This document shows positions 1 through 5,925 of a stretch of DNA of 31,299 nucleotides, piece after piece. Each line of letters opens with the position of its first letter. Positions within the stretch are counted from its first letter, which is position 1. A program made the translations under genes and the position numbers. The DNA is from a virus. The notes beneath the pieces were generated by a model that searched no databases, was not told where the DNA came from, and saw nothing but the letters and a program-made list of their open reading frames with translations. The stretch covers positions 1-31,299 of the IMG/VR virus record IMGVR_UViG_3300036978_000083. One strand, written 5' to 3'.

Positions 1-222
1 CATACTTCATGTGAGTAGTGCTATCATAATCCTCTATCTTGTATTGCAAGTTAATCTCAGCTGTTACCGGTCTATAGAGAATGCACATTAGTTCAGGCAT
101 CTGATGGGGGAAATTCTTGCTAAACTCAGATAGATCTAACCACTCTCCAAAGGTCATGCTTTTTAGATCAGGATGAAAGCCGAACTTAATTCCATCTATC
201 TCTATGAACTTCTGAAATATCT
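1..222. repeat. Terminal overlap, left copy (circular genome closure)
   Basis: These 222 bases are repeated at 31078-31299 with a single difference: A at 95 here, T at 31172 there. The repeat lies inside one coding frame (the tail-chaperone-like gene), and that gene is completed when the ends are joined. This is what assembly of a circular or circularly permuted genome gives. A true short direct terminal repeat is also possible, but it would have to lie inside a gene. Confidence 0.95.
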
Positions 223-421
223 TCTCGTCATTCTTTAAGCCTGCTGCATAGGTGCTCACTATCTTATCAATAGTAGGCATGTCTATCTTGCGAATGTCAT
301 CCCTCTTCAGTCCTGTGATGGCTGCTATCTGAGATATGCTATCTGTACCGGCAGCTATGAAGTCTACATAAGTACCCAGTGTCTGATCTGAATACTTAGT
401 GCTAATTATCTTCTCGCTCAT
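1..421 (-). CDS. Probable tail assembly chaperone, N-terminal part (continues at 31077)
   Basis: The ATG at 421-419 begins MSEKIISTKY and the frame stays open to base 1. Joining base 1 to 31077 continues the same frame to a stop at 30914, giving a 194-residue zero-frame product. The protein is soluble, with no signal peptide or membrane segment. The start overlaps the stop of the 68-residue gene upstream as ATGA, showing translational coupling. The chaperone assignment rests on the -1 frameshift arrangement near its 3' end, on its place just ahead of the tail genes, and on a resemblance of the frameshifted extension to chaperone C termini that I recognise from Bacteroidota phages. In that model it coats the tape measure while the tail tube polymerises. 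Function is an inference; the gene itself is certain. Confidence 0.8.
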   Translation of the reverse strand, partial: MSEKIISTKYSDQTLGTYVDFIAAGTDSISQIAAITGLKRDDIRKIDMPTIDKIVSTYAAGLKNDEKIFQKFIEIDGIKFGFHPDLKSMTFGEWLDLSEFSKNFPHQMPELMCILYRPVTAEINLQYKIEDYDSTTHMKY

Positions 422-624
422 AGTTTCTCTATTTCTTGTTTAACTTCTTGCCAATGTTTCATACCTACTTTATTTCCACCCCAACAAAGATTTAATATCT
501 GATCTACTGCAATTAAAGCGCATTGCTTTGCATCTTCTTTAGCTTCCTCATCGTAAAGCAAACCTGCTCGCAAATATATCCAATACTTATCTACTAATTC
601 TTTAGCTTTTAATTGTGGAATCAT
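418..624 (-). CDS. Conserved phage protein, 68 residues, unknown function
   Basis: A small soluble helical protein starting MIPQLKAKELVDKYW, with a middle KQCALIAVDQIL segment and a C terminus rich in Glu and Lys. I recognise the pattern K-x-LVDK-[YF], then AKQCALIAVD, then W-x-EVKQEI from other Bacteroidota phages, where it sits near packaging and tail genes; no function is known to me. It overlaps the small-terminase-like gene upstream by four bases, and its stop overlaps the chaperone start (ATGA). It therefore belongs to one coupled series with them. Confidence 0.8.
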   Translation of the reverse strand: MIPQLKAKELVDKYWIYLRAGLLYDEEAKEDAKQCALIAVDQILNLCWGGNKVGMKHWQEVKQEIEKL

Positions 625-1028
625 ATGTTAGTACCATCAATAGTTATGTTAATGCTCTTTATCTCTGTGCTCAGCTCTTGTCTCTCTATGTACCCTCGCT
701 GCTTACCTTGAGTCTTAAGGTAGAAGATAACAGCGCTTGTGTTAGGTGCATCTTTAATAGTTACTACATCACCATCATGCGTTAAGGCTTGGCGCTCTGC
801 TCCCTCCATCAGCTTCTTAAGCTGCGACTCAGCAAAGTCTAAAGCTACATTCTTAAGTGAAACTACAGCAGCGTTATACTCAGGATCATCTTTGAGCCAT
901 TCATAGTGAATAGTTCTACTGATCCCCAACTTCTCACAGGCTTCAGTTACGTTACCTAAAGAAGCAGTAAGCGCCTGAAGCATAGCATCTTTTTTGATTG
1001 TTAACTTTTGTACAGGCTCCTCACTCAT
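621..1028 (-). CDS. Small terminase subunit-like HTH protein
   Basis: This 135-residue protein has an N-terminal helix-turn-helix, roughly residues 15-48: GNVTEACEKLGISRTIHYEW followed by a Lys-Asp-Asp-Pro. A helical DFAESQLKKLMEG segment and a C-terminal YLKTQGKQRGYIER motif follow. The combination fits the phage phBC6A51-type HTH proteins that act as small terminase subunits, binding phage DNA and presenting it to the large subunit. Its neighbours are small genes rather than the large terminase, which lies about 2.7 kb away across the 511-base intergenic region; the separation is unusual. The stop and start overlap both neighbours by four bases. I am fairly sure of the family and less sure that packaging is its job. 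Confidence 0.7.
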   Translation of the reverse strand: MSEEPVQKLTIKKDAMLQALTASLGNVTEACEKLGISRTIHYEWLKDDPEYNAAVVSLKNVALDFAESQLKKLMEGAERQALTHDGDVVTIKDAPNTSAVIFYLKTQGKQRGYIERQELSTEIKSINITIDGTNI

Positions 1029-1378
1029 GCTAACTTATTCTTGAAGTGTGTTATTAATTGCTCCATCTTGCTATCATAGTATTTAGCAAAGGTAGTAAAT
1101 CCCTCTGAATCAGCCTCATAAACCCTAAACATTATTCCTCTTAATCTTTGTGATGGCTTCTTAAGTGTATCTTCTAACTCTGATTTAAGCGATTCTACTG
1201 CATCTAACTCCTCACGTCTGAAGCTCTCATCTTTAAATGCAAGATAACCAAACTGATTGGCTGTACCGAACAGTTCAGCAGCCTGTGCTGGGGTAAGCTC
1301 GTTAGTGCCGAAGGTAAGTTTAAGAGTCTTATCTTTGCGAGTGCCTACTGATTCAAGTTGTGCCGGTATTAATATCAT
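1025..1378 (-). CDS. Conserved phage protein, 117 residues, unknown function
   Basis: A soluble protein that starts MILIPAQLESVGTRKDKTLK and contains a Thr-Asn-Glu-Leu-Thr-Pro-Ala-Gln-Ala helix start. Its C-terminal half is helical, with KPSQRLRGIMFRVYEAD and then FAKYYDSKMEQLITHFKNKL. I have seen the pattern SQRLR-x-x-x-[FY]-x-x-[YW] followed by YY-x-x-KME in other Bacteroidota phages without an assigned function. The acidic and basic helices suggest protein-protein contacts. It starts nine bases after the 49-residue gene upstream and overlaps the small-terminase-like gene by four bases. Confidence 0.75.
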   Translation of the reverse strand: MILIPAQLESVGTRKDKTLKLTFGTNELTPAQAAELFGTANQFGYLAFKDESFRREELDAVESLKSELEDTLKKPSQRLRGIMFRVYEADSEGFTTFAKYYDSKMEQLITHFKNKLA

Positions 1379-1387
1379 GCTTTAGTT

Positions 1388-1537
1388 TTATGATCCACAA
1401 TATAGGCAATCCTCATCTTCTCCACCCTCTCCAGCATTTAGAATCTTCTCACATTCTTTATCTATTTGTTCATCACTCCAGGTAGGATTAAACATTTTTA
1501 CCTGAGCCCTCAAAAAGTTATATTTATTATCACTCAT
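1388..1537 (-). CDS. Small acidic CxxC protein, 49 residues
   Basis: A 50-codon frame starts at the ATG at 1537-1535: MSDNKYNFLRAQVKMFNPTW, then a Ser-Asp-Glu-Gln-Ile helix. It ends in an acidic tail carrying Cys-Leu-Tyr-Cys. It stops at 1388, nine bases before the next start. The composition looks coding (NPTWSDEQID is helix-capping), and it is the first gene after the 511-base leader region. The C-x-x-C pair could bind metal with a partner or form a disulfide. No family is recognised. Confidence 0.6.
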   Translation of the reverse strand: MSDNKYNFLRAQVKMFNPTWSDEQIDKECEKILNAGEGGEDEDCLYCGS

Positions 1538-1573
1538 TTACTTTAATGTTAGTTATGCATATTGCTTAGTGTA

Positions 1574-1615
1574 ATTAGCTATAAGCTTTTGCTTATTAGC
1601 TAAAGCTCTTAGCTA
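1574..1615 (-). promoter_or_regulatory. Two mutually exclusive hairpins upstream of the first gene
   Basis: TAGCTAA (1597-1603) can pair with TTAGCTA (1609-1615) around a 5-base loop. It can instead form part of a longer stem, TTAGCTATAAGC (1574-1585) with GCTTAT-T-AGCTAA (1590-1603), around TTTT. One strand is shared, so only one structure can form at a time, as in an attenuator or other RNA switch. The surrounding 100 bases also hold several dispersed AGCT-centred words, so repeated protein-binding sites are the alternative. Confidence 0.45.
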
Positions 1616-1647
1616 TTAACTCATGCTTAGAGCTTAGATGCTGAGCT

Positions 1648-1706
1648 AAATGAGAGATAGAAGTATCCTAAGCACAACTATTTCTAATTGTGTTAGGCTC
1701 TCATTT
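1648..1706 (-). promoter_or_regulatory. Long bulged stem-loop in the leader
   Basis: AAATGAGAG (1648-1656) pairs perfectly with CTCTCATTT (1698-1706). Inside it CCTAAGCACAA pairs with TTGTGTTAGG (1667-1697) with a single bulged base, around a 10-base loop. A 10-base one-sided bulge (1657-1666) separates the stems. Roughly 19 paired positions in 59 bases is unlikely by chance in a stretch without a convincing gene. Confidence 0.5.
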
Positions 1707-1915
1707 AAATGACTGTCTCTTGCTTGTCGCTTGAGTGCTTCGCCATTATGAATTAGTGTCATCAGCAATGTGCACTAACATGGTATCTACCTTTTAGAGA
1801 TATTGCCATCCCTAAGTAACCTGGAGCTTATACCTTAGCCATACTCCTGAGCTGTGTTACTATCCCGCAGTAGCTCGTTTCATTCTTTACACTGCTGTTA
1901 ATCGCTTCCCTCTGT

Positions 1916-1960
1916 AAAAAATATAGCCCTAAGGATGCAGGGTGAGAACATCCAAAGGGC
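1916..1960 (-). terminator. Rho-independent terminator-like hairpin
   Basis: Minus-strand RNA reads GCCCT, TT, GGATG, an 11-base loop, CATCC, TT, AGGGC, then TATATTTTTT. That gives two perfect 5-bp stems separated by a symmetric TT/TT internal loop, followed by a T-rich tail. It lies about 90 bases past the stop of the 63-residue membrane protein gene, so it could end the transcript that carries the large terminase and sigma-like genes. A promoter-like box lies just upstream of it, so it may instead be a leader attenuator. Confidence 0.55.
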
Positions 1961-1974
1961 ATATAACCTTAAAT

Positions 1975-2008
1975 CAAATCTATGTCTAACATTAACACCC
2001 TGTAACAA
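1975..2008 (-). promoter_or_regulatory. Candidate Bacteroidota-type promoter
   Basis: The minus strand has TAGATTTG at 1982-1975, fitting the -7 consensus TAnnTTTG, and TTG at 2008-2006, 23 bases upstream, the long end of the accepted 17-23 spacing. The same TAGATTTG recurs at 2013-2006, so the two copies form a 31-base-spaced direct repeat. A start near 1968 would place the terminator-like hairpin at once in the transcript. Confidence 0.35.
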
Positions 2009-2048
2009 ATCTATAGGTAAAAATGTTACGACATTCATTTGTTAAAAA

Positions 2049-2240
2049 CTATTTAGGCTGTTGAAAACGCAGCACTGTGATATACACCCAAAAAGGAAGC
2101 CATACAAGGCCTGTAAAAGCCACACCCACATAAGCGTACCAATGGTAAGAAGATAAGTGTCTCTGATGCTTATAAATGTTCAGGCTCAGTATTCCAAAGT
2201 GTAGGATGAAGCCGATAATGTAAATGGTTAATAGTGTCAT
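2049..2240 (-). CDS. Small two-helix membrane protein, 63 residues
   Basis: This protein has two predicted membrane segments: LLTIYIIGFILHFGILSLNI near the N terminus and YVGVAFTGLVWLPFWVYITV in the second half. A basic, His-rich loop (KHQRHL) joins them, and there is a short charged tail. It overlaps the Cys-rich gene upstream by four bases and is the last gene before the terminator-like hairpin. It lies far from the lysis genes, so a holin role is not supported. It could be an inner-membrane accessory or superinfection-exclusion protein. No family is recognised. Confidence 0.65.
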   Translation of the reverse strand: MTLLTIYIIGFILHFGILSLNIYKHQRHLSSYHWYAYVGVAFTGLVWLPFWVYITVLRFQQPK

Positions 2241-2752
2241 ATCTTTTTTCTTTTTGCTTTACGTTTCTTTATGCGTTCAGGAGTAATCTCTACTTGCGCT
2301 AATTCAGTTAATGCAGCCTTCTGCAAATCTTCTACTAATGATCTCTCTAATCTATCTAACAGCTCATTCATGCATGGAGTGCAAGTAGTAAAGCTCTTGT
2401 TATCTTTAATGCCAAGATACTCACGTCTGAGTTTAAACAGCTGCTGCATCTCTCCAGCTTGTACATTGCCTCTCTTTCTGATTGCTCTAATCTGCTCAAG
2501 TGTTGGCATCTGCCATTCTTTTTGGTTAAGCGTTGGCCACTTCTTAGCTGGGCAGCTCGTTACTGCATAAGACGCTAAGTGATCCACCGGGCAGCCACAA
2601 GGTTTAAAGACTACCCCATCTAACGTAGTGGGCTGCTTAAATGGATTGATAGCATTTATCGGAGGTCCGCATGTTTTGTAGCGCTCGTTAAATACAGGGC
2701 ATGCCTTGCAGATATTTATCCTTGCTTCATAATCTGATTTGCTAATCATCAT
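2237..2752 (-). CDS. Cys-rich putative zinc-binding phage protein, 171 residues
   Basis: The N-terminal half holds a cluster of cysteines: CKAC near residue 15, then Cys in KTCGPP, a CGC at about residue 52 and SCPAKKWP near 67. This fits a zinc-ribbon-like fold. The middle segment is helical and basic, and a second CTPC pair (about residue 124) precedes a helix and a very basic tail, KKRKAKRKKI. The SCPAKKWP motif is familiar to me from Cys-rich proteins beside terminase genes in Bacteroidota phages. It overlaps the sigma-like gene upstream by four bases. Nucleic-acid binding is inferred from metal-site cysteines plus the basic tail. Confidence 0.7.
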   Translation of the reverse strand: MMISKSDYEARINICKACPVFNERYKTCGPPINAINPFKQPTTLDGVVFKPCGCPVDHLASYAVTSCPAKKWPTLNQKEWQMPTLEQIRAIRKRGNVQAGEMQQLFKLRREYLGIKDNKSFTTCTPCMNELLDRLERSLVEDLQKAALTELAQVEITPERIKKRKAKRKKI

Positions 2753-3252
2753 ATCTGTAATGAATTTCTTAGTGTTGTTTTAGCTTTCTGAATTGTCCTA
2801 TAAAGATAAGCTAAAGGTATTCCTGTTTCTTTCGCCAATGCCTGATAAGAAAAATCATCTAATGCATAGAGAAAGAATAGCTCACGCTCAAAGTAGGGTA
2901 AGCGACTGATGAAGATATCTAATTGCTCATTCTCTAATCTCATCCCTACACTCTTATTCACATCATCCATGATATCATCTTTCAGATCATTGCGTATCTT
3001 TTCAAACTTCCTCAGCGTATAATTAAAGCTGCTGTTACTACAGCGTGCAGCAAGTCTTATGCTATTGCTTACGTAATTGTTCAGCTTGCCTCTATTATGA
3101 ATATCTTGCAGCTTATCCTTATCTGATTCTAATATCTTTAATAGTGTATCGTGTAAAAGTTCATCTGCTACATCTGCACGCACTACACTATGCGCCACCC
3201 TGCGCCACTCTAAATAACACTTATCAAACTCAGAGCGCCAGGTATTCATCAA
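2749..3252 (-). CDS. Sigma-70-like RNA polymerase sigma factor
   Basis: The 167 residues have the two-domain layout of a small sigma factor. The N-terminal region resembles region 2 (DVADELLHDTLLKIL, then LNNYVSNSIRLAARC). The C-terminal region 4 helix-turn-helix is LPYFERELFFLYALDDFSYQ, then ALAKETGIPLAYLYRTIQKA. The length fits ECF-type or phage-encoded sigma factors. Such a protein would direct host RNA polymerase to phage promoters, most simply late ones. It overlaps the VRR-NUC gene upstream by 23 bases and the Cys-rich gene downstream by four. Spacing between regions 2 and 4 is short, so an sRNA-binding or anti-activator role cannot be excluded, but sigma-like is the best reading. Confidence 0.75.
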   Translation of the reverse strand: MMNTWRSEFDKCYLEWRRVAHSVVRADVADELLHDTLLKILESDKDKLQDIHNRGKLNNYVSNSIRLAARCSNSSFNYTLRKFEKIRNDLKDDIMDDVNKSVGMRLENEQLDIFISRLPYFERELFFLYALDDFSYQALAKETGIPLAYLYRTIQKAKTTLRNSLQI

Positions 3253-3574
3253 TAATTATTTGTGCCTGATCAAAACTCTTGCATGTTACTGCTATGTAGC
3301 CTCTCTTCATTAATTTATTTTGCCATTCTTTCTGATGCTCACTCATTACACCCTTAGCTGTTTTCATTTCAATAGCTAAGCCATGCCATTCTTTTTTAGG
3401 CTCATAGATGAAGAGATCAGGAAAGCCTTTTACATATCCTGTTTTTTTCATCTTTACCGCTTGCTTCATAGAAGTTCTTACTCCACCTGCCGAAGCACAG
3501 TAAAGCGCCTTAGGATATTGAGCTACCAAGTAGTTAATAACTGCTTCCTGTATTAGAGCTTCCTCATTCTTCAT
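3230..3574 (-). CDS. VRR-NUC domain nuclease
   Basis: The 114 residues match the stand-alone virus-type VRR-NUC fold of the PD-(D/E)xK superfamily. An N-terminal helix holds Glu and Gln (EEALIQEAV), and the metal-binding core is GFPDLFI with Asp53, then Glu69-Met-Lys71 in LAIEMK. A Gln-rich helix (SEHQKEWQNKL) and a closing strand AVTCKSFDQA follow. All expected catalytic residues are present. In phages these nucleases process branched DNA or recombination intermediates, here probably before packaging. It is the first gene after the origin-like gap and overlaps the sigma-like gene by 23 bases. Confidence 0.9.
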   Translation of the reverse strand: MKNEEALIQEAVINYLVAQYPKALYCASAGGVRTSMKQAVKMKKTGYVKGFPDLFIYEPKKEWHGLAIEMKTAKGVMSEHQKEWQNKLMKRGYIAVTCKSFDQAQIIIDEYLAL

Positions 3575-3650
3575 GTGCTCAAAATTAGTTAATTAACTTA
3601 TCCTCTATCCACATCTTGTTAACATACTTATTCACATATGATTTAATCAA

Positions 3651-3740
3651 TATATTTGGCTATCCATTTTAGCCTTTTGGTTTAGGTTTAGATTGATTAT
3701 TGATTGCTGAATAGCCTTGCAAACGTGCAGGGCTATTTTG
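3651..3740 (+). ncRNA. Possible plus-strand small RNA (about 75 bases) in the origin-like gap
   Basis: TATATTTG at 3651-3658 on the plus strand fits the Bacteroidota -7 box. The hairpin at 3710-3737 followed by ATTTTGTTTT is best paired as plus-strand RNA: its one non-Watson-Crick position is U:G on plus but A:C on minus. Together they could bound a short plus-strand transcript, in a genome whose genes all run the other way. A second small hairpin (GGCTA 3658-3662 with TAGCC 3670-3674) lies at its 5' end. No -33 TTG is found at the proper distance, so this is tentative. Confidence 0.25.
3710..3737 (+). terminator. Stable hairpin after the large terminase gene
   Basis: AATAGCC-T-TGCA, loop AACG, TGCA-G-GGCTATT gives a 12-bp stem with a tetraloop, counting one T:G pair. 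On the plus strand it is followed by TTTGTTTT; on the minus strand the following sequence is not T-rich. It therefore looks like a plus-strand terminator or a DNA structure rather than the terminator of the adjoining minus-strand terminase gene. Confidence 0.45.
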
Positions 3741-3742
3741 TT

Positions 3743-5062
3743 TTAAATGAATGCGTACTTAGTGTAGTTTCTATTCAGCTCAAAGTAAGCTCTCATCATT
3801 ATAGCATCTGCTATATCGGGAGAGATACCACCGGTGCGTTGGCTGATCGTATCCTTAGAAGTAACTCGCAGCTTTCCTTCCTTATCAGGATCTACTCTTC
3901 TTACTAACTCCAGCTCTTTAATTATATCTTCCTGGTATTTAATGGGGAAGGTAATCTCATTCTTATCTATGAGCTCACCTAATCTAAAGTAGCAGTCAGC
4001 TTTTAGATTCATGTACTGAGTGCCTCTTACTGCTTTGCTACCATTCATGAATTCTCTGCATCTAAGACTATCTACTAATCCACCGCCTACCCCATCAGCA
4101 TCTGCCAGCACATTGGATAACCTAATGCTGTGAGTGTTCATTAATCTTTGTATCTCTGCCTTAACTTCATCTTGTCTCTTTTGCTTAAGCACTACTATAT
4201 CAATACAGCTTAATCCCTTCCATACGCAAAGCACAGTTCTATCTTTACCAAGCCGAGCTATATCCGCAGTAATATATCCCTCTCCTACATTCATCGGCTC
4301 TCTAAAGCAGCGCACTAATTCATCATACATATAAAGTCTATCAGAACTGTTATCGAATTCCCAATCTCCTTCTAATAGTCTCTTCCTATCTGCTTCGGGT
4401 AATCGGGTAAGGCTTGTAACGTAGCTATCAGGTAAGTGTATATTATCACCAGGTAGCGCTTGAATAAATGCTCTGTGCGCAGGCAGATTCTGATTCTTAT
4501 AGGGTAAGTAGAATTGGTTATAGATCCACCCCTTAGATGGATTGCAAGTGAGCAGAATCTTAGGCTTAAGCCCAAACTCGTTTAGCTTGTACCTGATACG
4601 TGAGCTAACAATAGAATAAGCTTTCTCAGTTATCTCTGTAGCTTCGTCAATAAATGCATCTGTAATTTCAAGGCCACCTAAATCCGTCATCATCGGATCT
4701 GAGGGATAGAGAAACAAATCGGCTAAGATAATCTCTGAGCCATTGCTGAATTTAATGATATGGCTCTGCTGATTATAGATAAAATCTTCGCCTGCCTTTA
4801 AGCCTATTTCATGAGCCACCTGAAAGAAGGTAGCCATGGTAGTCTTTTTAAGCGTATCTAATTTAGCTCGGCCTATGAGAGATCGTGTACCTGGATACTT
4901 TAAGCGCCTAAGAATTTGCCACATGCAGCCGAGCATAGTCTTACCTCCTCCTGCTGCTCCTCCATAGAGAATAGTCTCAACGTCTGAATCTACTGAAAGA
5001 AATTTAAGTGCCTCGCTTTGCCTTGTTAGTGGCTTAAAATTATAATCTATTTGTCTCTCCAT
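3743..5062 (-). CDS. Terminase large subunit (packaging ATPase/nuclease)
   Basis: The 439 residues carry the full set of large-terminase motifs. Walker A is GGAAGGGKT at residues 34-42. Walker B ends FIDEATE with Asp139-Glu140. The coupling-motif region reads LLTCNPSKGWIYNQFY. The C-terminal RNase-H-like nuclease shows ADIARLGKDRTVLCVW, ADADGVGGG and PDIADAIMM, supplying the usual acidic residues. The length is normal. The enzyme cuts concatemeric DNA and drives it into the prohead through the portal. It begins inside the 3' end of the metallophosphoesterase gene (16-base overlap), and the origin-like gap follows it. Unlike most siphoviruses, the portal gene is not next to it but about 7.5 kb upstream in transcription. 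Confidence 0.97.
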   Translation of the reverse strand: MERQIDYNFKPLTRQSEALKFLSVDSDVETILYGGAAGGGKTMLGCMWQILRRLKYPGTRSLIGRAKLDTLKKTTMATFFQVAHEIGLKAGEDFIYNQQSHIIKFSNGSEIILADLFLYPSDPMMTDLGGLEITDAFIDEATEITEKAYSIVSSRIRYKLNEFGLKPKILLTCNPSKGWIYNQFYLPYKNQNLPAHRAFIQALPGDNIHLPDSYVTSLTRLPEADRKRLLEGDWEFDNSSDRLYMYDELVRCFREPMNVGEGYITADIARLGKDRTVLCVWKGLSCIDIVVLKQKRQDEVKAEIQRLMNTHSIRLSNVLADADGVGGGLVDSLRCREFMNGSKAVRGTQYMNLKADCYFRLGELIDKNEITFPIKYQEDIIKELELVRRVDPDKEGKLRVTSKDTISQRTGGISPDIADAIMMRAYFELNRNYTKYAFI

Positions 5063-5925
5063 TGCACAAAATTAGGTACAATGAGGTGAGTATCAACAGG
5101 TTTCTTAATTCTTTCTAAATTTAATTCTAATAGATAAGCACCTAATGGCTTAGGAGGTCTCATACGCTCTACGTGAAATCCCATAAAGCCTTCATCATAC
5201 TCTTCCTTATAACTTGCTGTTCTGATGTGATGCACATATCTCATGTTAATTCTATAACCTGAGTTACTTGCATAGCATAACTCCTCTACCATGTCGGCAT
5301 GATGATAAAGCTCATGTACGTGGCCTGCCCAAATGCAGTCAGCTCCATCTATCATAACACCCATTCTGTTATTCTGAATTACTCCCTTAGTAACTACTCC
5401 TCCTCCTCCTGATCCATGATAATACTTTGTCTTAAATACAAAAGTAGCTGTCTTAGTAGCCTGAACTCTGTGAATCCACCAACCACCATAACCACCCACT
5501 AACACATTAGAATTAGCTTCTCGGTTTAATCCGCTTACAAATCTTTCTATTAAATCAGTCTCACAGTTCTTAATTATAGCAGTCTCATGGTTACCATATC
5601 CTACAAATATCATAAGGTGAGCATAAGGCTTAAACCAATCTATCGCAGTATTAACTAAAGCATCTAAGTAGTTAGCTACGTTATGCTCCGGTAGAATATC
5701 CTGCTTACTTCTACGTGGATCATACTTGCCCTGCATGCAGCAGAACAAATCGCCATTAACAGCAAAAGAAATATTTTCCTCTAAGCACTTATCTAAGTGA
5801 GCTTTAAGTAGCTTTCTATCGCAATGGGGATTATCCCAGTGCAGATCGCTCATCATTAAAAACTTATCACCGCTTTTGCAAGTAGTAACTATGACATTTC
5901 TACCCTCTCGATATGATGTAATCAT
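5047..5925 (-). CDS. Calcineurin-like metallophosphoesterase
   Basis: The 292 residues show the metallophosphoesterase signature in order: Asp27-x-His29 in SDLHWD, Gly-Asp59 in NGDLF, Asn112-His113-Glu in GNHE, His170 in YYHGSG, and Gly-His202-x-His204 in GHVHE. All metal ligands are present, so it should be active with a two-metal centre. Related phage proteins include SbcD/Mre11-like nucleases and phosphodiesterases; there is no second SbcC-like gene. Its place between early genes and the large terminase suggests DNA processing, but this is inferred from position. It overlaps the upstream 118-residue gene by 26 bases and the terminase by 16. Confidence 0.9.
   Translation of the reverse strand: MITSYREGRNVIVTTCKSGDKFLMMSDLHWDNPHCDRKLLKAHLDKCLEENISFAVNGDLFCCMQGKYDPRRSKQDILPEHNVANYLDALVNTAIDWFKPYAHLMIFVGYGNHETAIIKNCETDLIERFVSGLNREANSNVLVGGYGGWWIHRVQATKTATFVFKTKYYHGSGGGGVVTKGVIQNNRMGVMIDGADCIWAGHVHELYHHADMVEELCYASNSGYRINMRYVHHIRTASYKEEYDEGFMGFHVERMRPPKPLGAYLLELNLERIKKPVDTHLIVPNFVQWRDK

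Larger units (their letters stand above)
1538..2048 (-). other. 511-base intergenic region: terminator, promoter-like motifs and folded leader
   Basis: This is the largest gap in the genome. In transcription order it holds two TAGATTTG promoter-like boxes (2013-2006, 1982-1975), a terminator-like hairpin (1960-1916), a long bulged hairpin (1706-1648) and two overlapping hairpins that share one strand (1615-1597 and 1603-1574), then the first gene at 1537. No tRNA or known riboswitch was recognised. Several tiny frames exist. The longest is 1762-1646 (38 codons, beginning MTLIHNGEALKRQARDSHLN), and it runs through the long hairpin; I do not call it a gene. Confidence 0.6.
3575..3742. other. 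Candidate replication origin (DnaA-box-like sites, A/T-rich stretch, hairpin)
   Basis: A 168-base gap between the large terminase stop and the VRR-NUC start, without a gene. TTATTCACA (3628-3636) matches the DnaA-box consensus TTWTNCACA fully, and CTATCCACA (3605-3613) matches TTATCCACA at eight of nine positions, 23 bases away in the same orientation. A partial site, TTATCCTCT, begins at 3598. A strongly A/T-rich run (3636-3658) and a stable hairpin (3710-3737) follow. The phage encodes a DnaA-domain-IV-like protein, which makes DnaA boxes meaningful. Confidence 0.45.

Noticed and set aside
1-222. True direct terminal repeats used for packaging
   Set aside because: The repeat cuts through a gene that is restored by circularisation, and the length fits read overlap in an assembly; no evidence of a physical end.
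1646-1762. 38-codon frame on the minus strand beginning MTLIHNGEALKRQARDSHLN
   Set aside because: It resembles the start of a phage HTH protein but runs through the long hairpin, ends in a hydrophobic stretch and lacks a packed neighbour. A folded leader explains the sequence better; kept as an alternative only.
1800-1900. tRNA or tmRNA in the 511-base gap
   Set aside because: GTAAC/GTTAC and AGGAG/CTCC pairings exist, but no cloverleaf with a T-loop consensus could be drawn on either strand.
3436-3443. Run of seven A in the VRR-NUC gene as a frameshift site
   Set aside because: The run is ATG AAA AAA ACA, out of phase for a heptamer, and the nuclease frame is complete with all catalytic residues.
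3580-3587. TAATTTTG on the minus strand just before the VRR-NUC start
   Set aside because: Fits the -7 box, but no TTG exists 17-23 bases upstream and the transcript would start about at the ATG.
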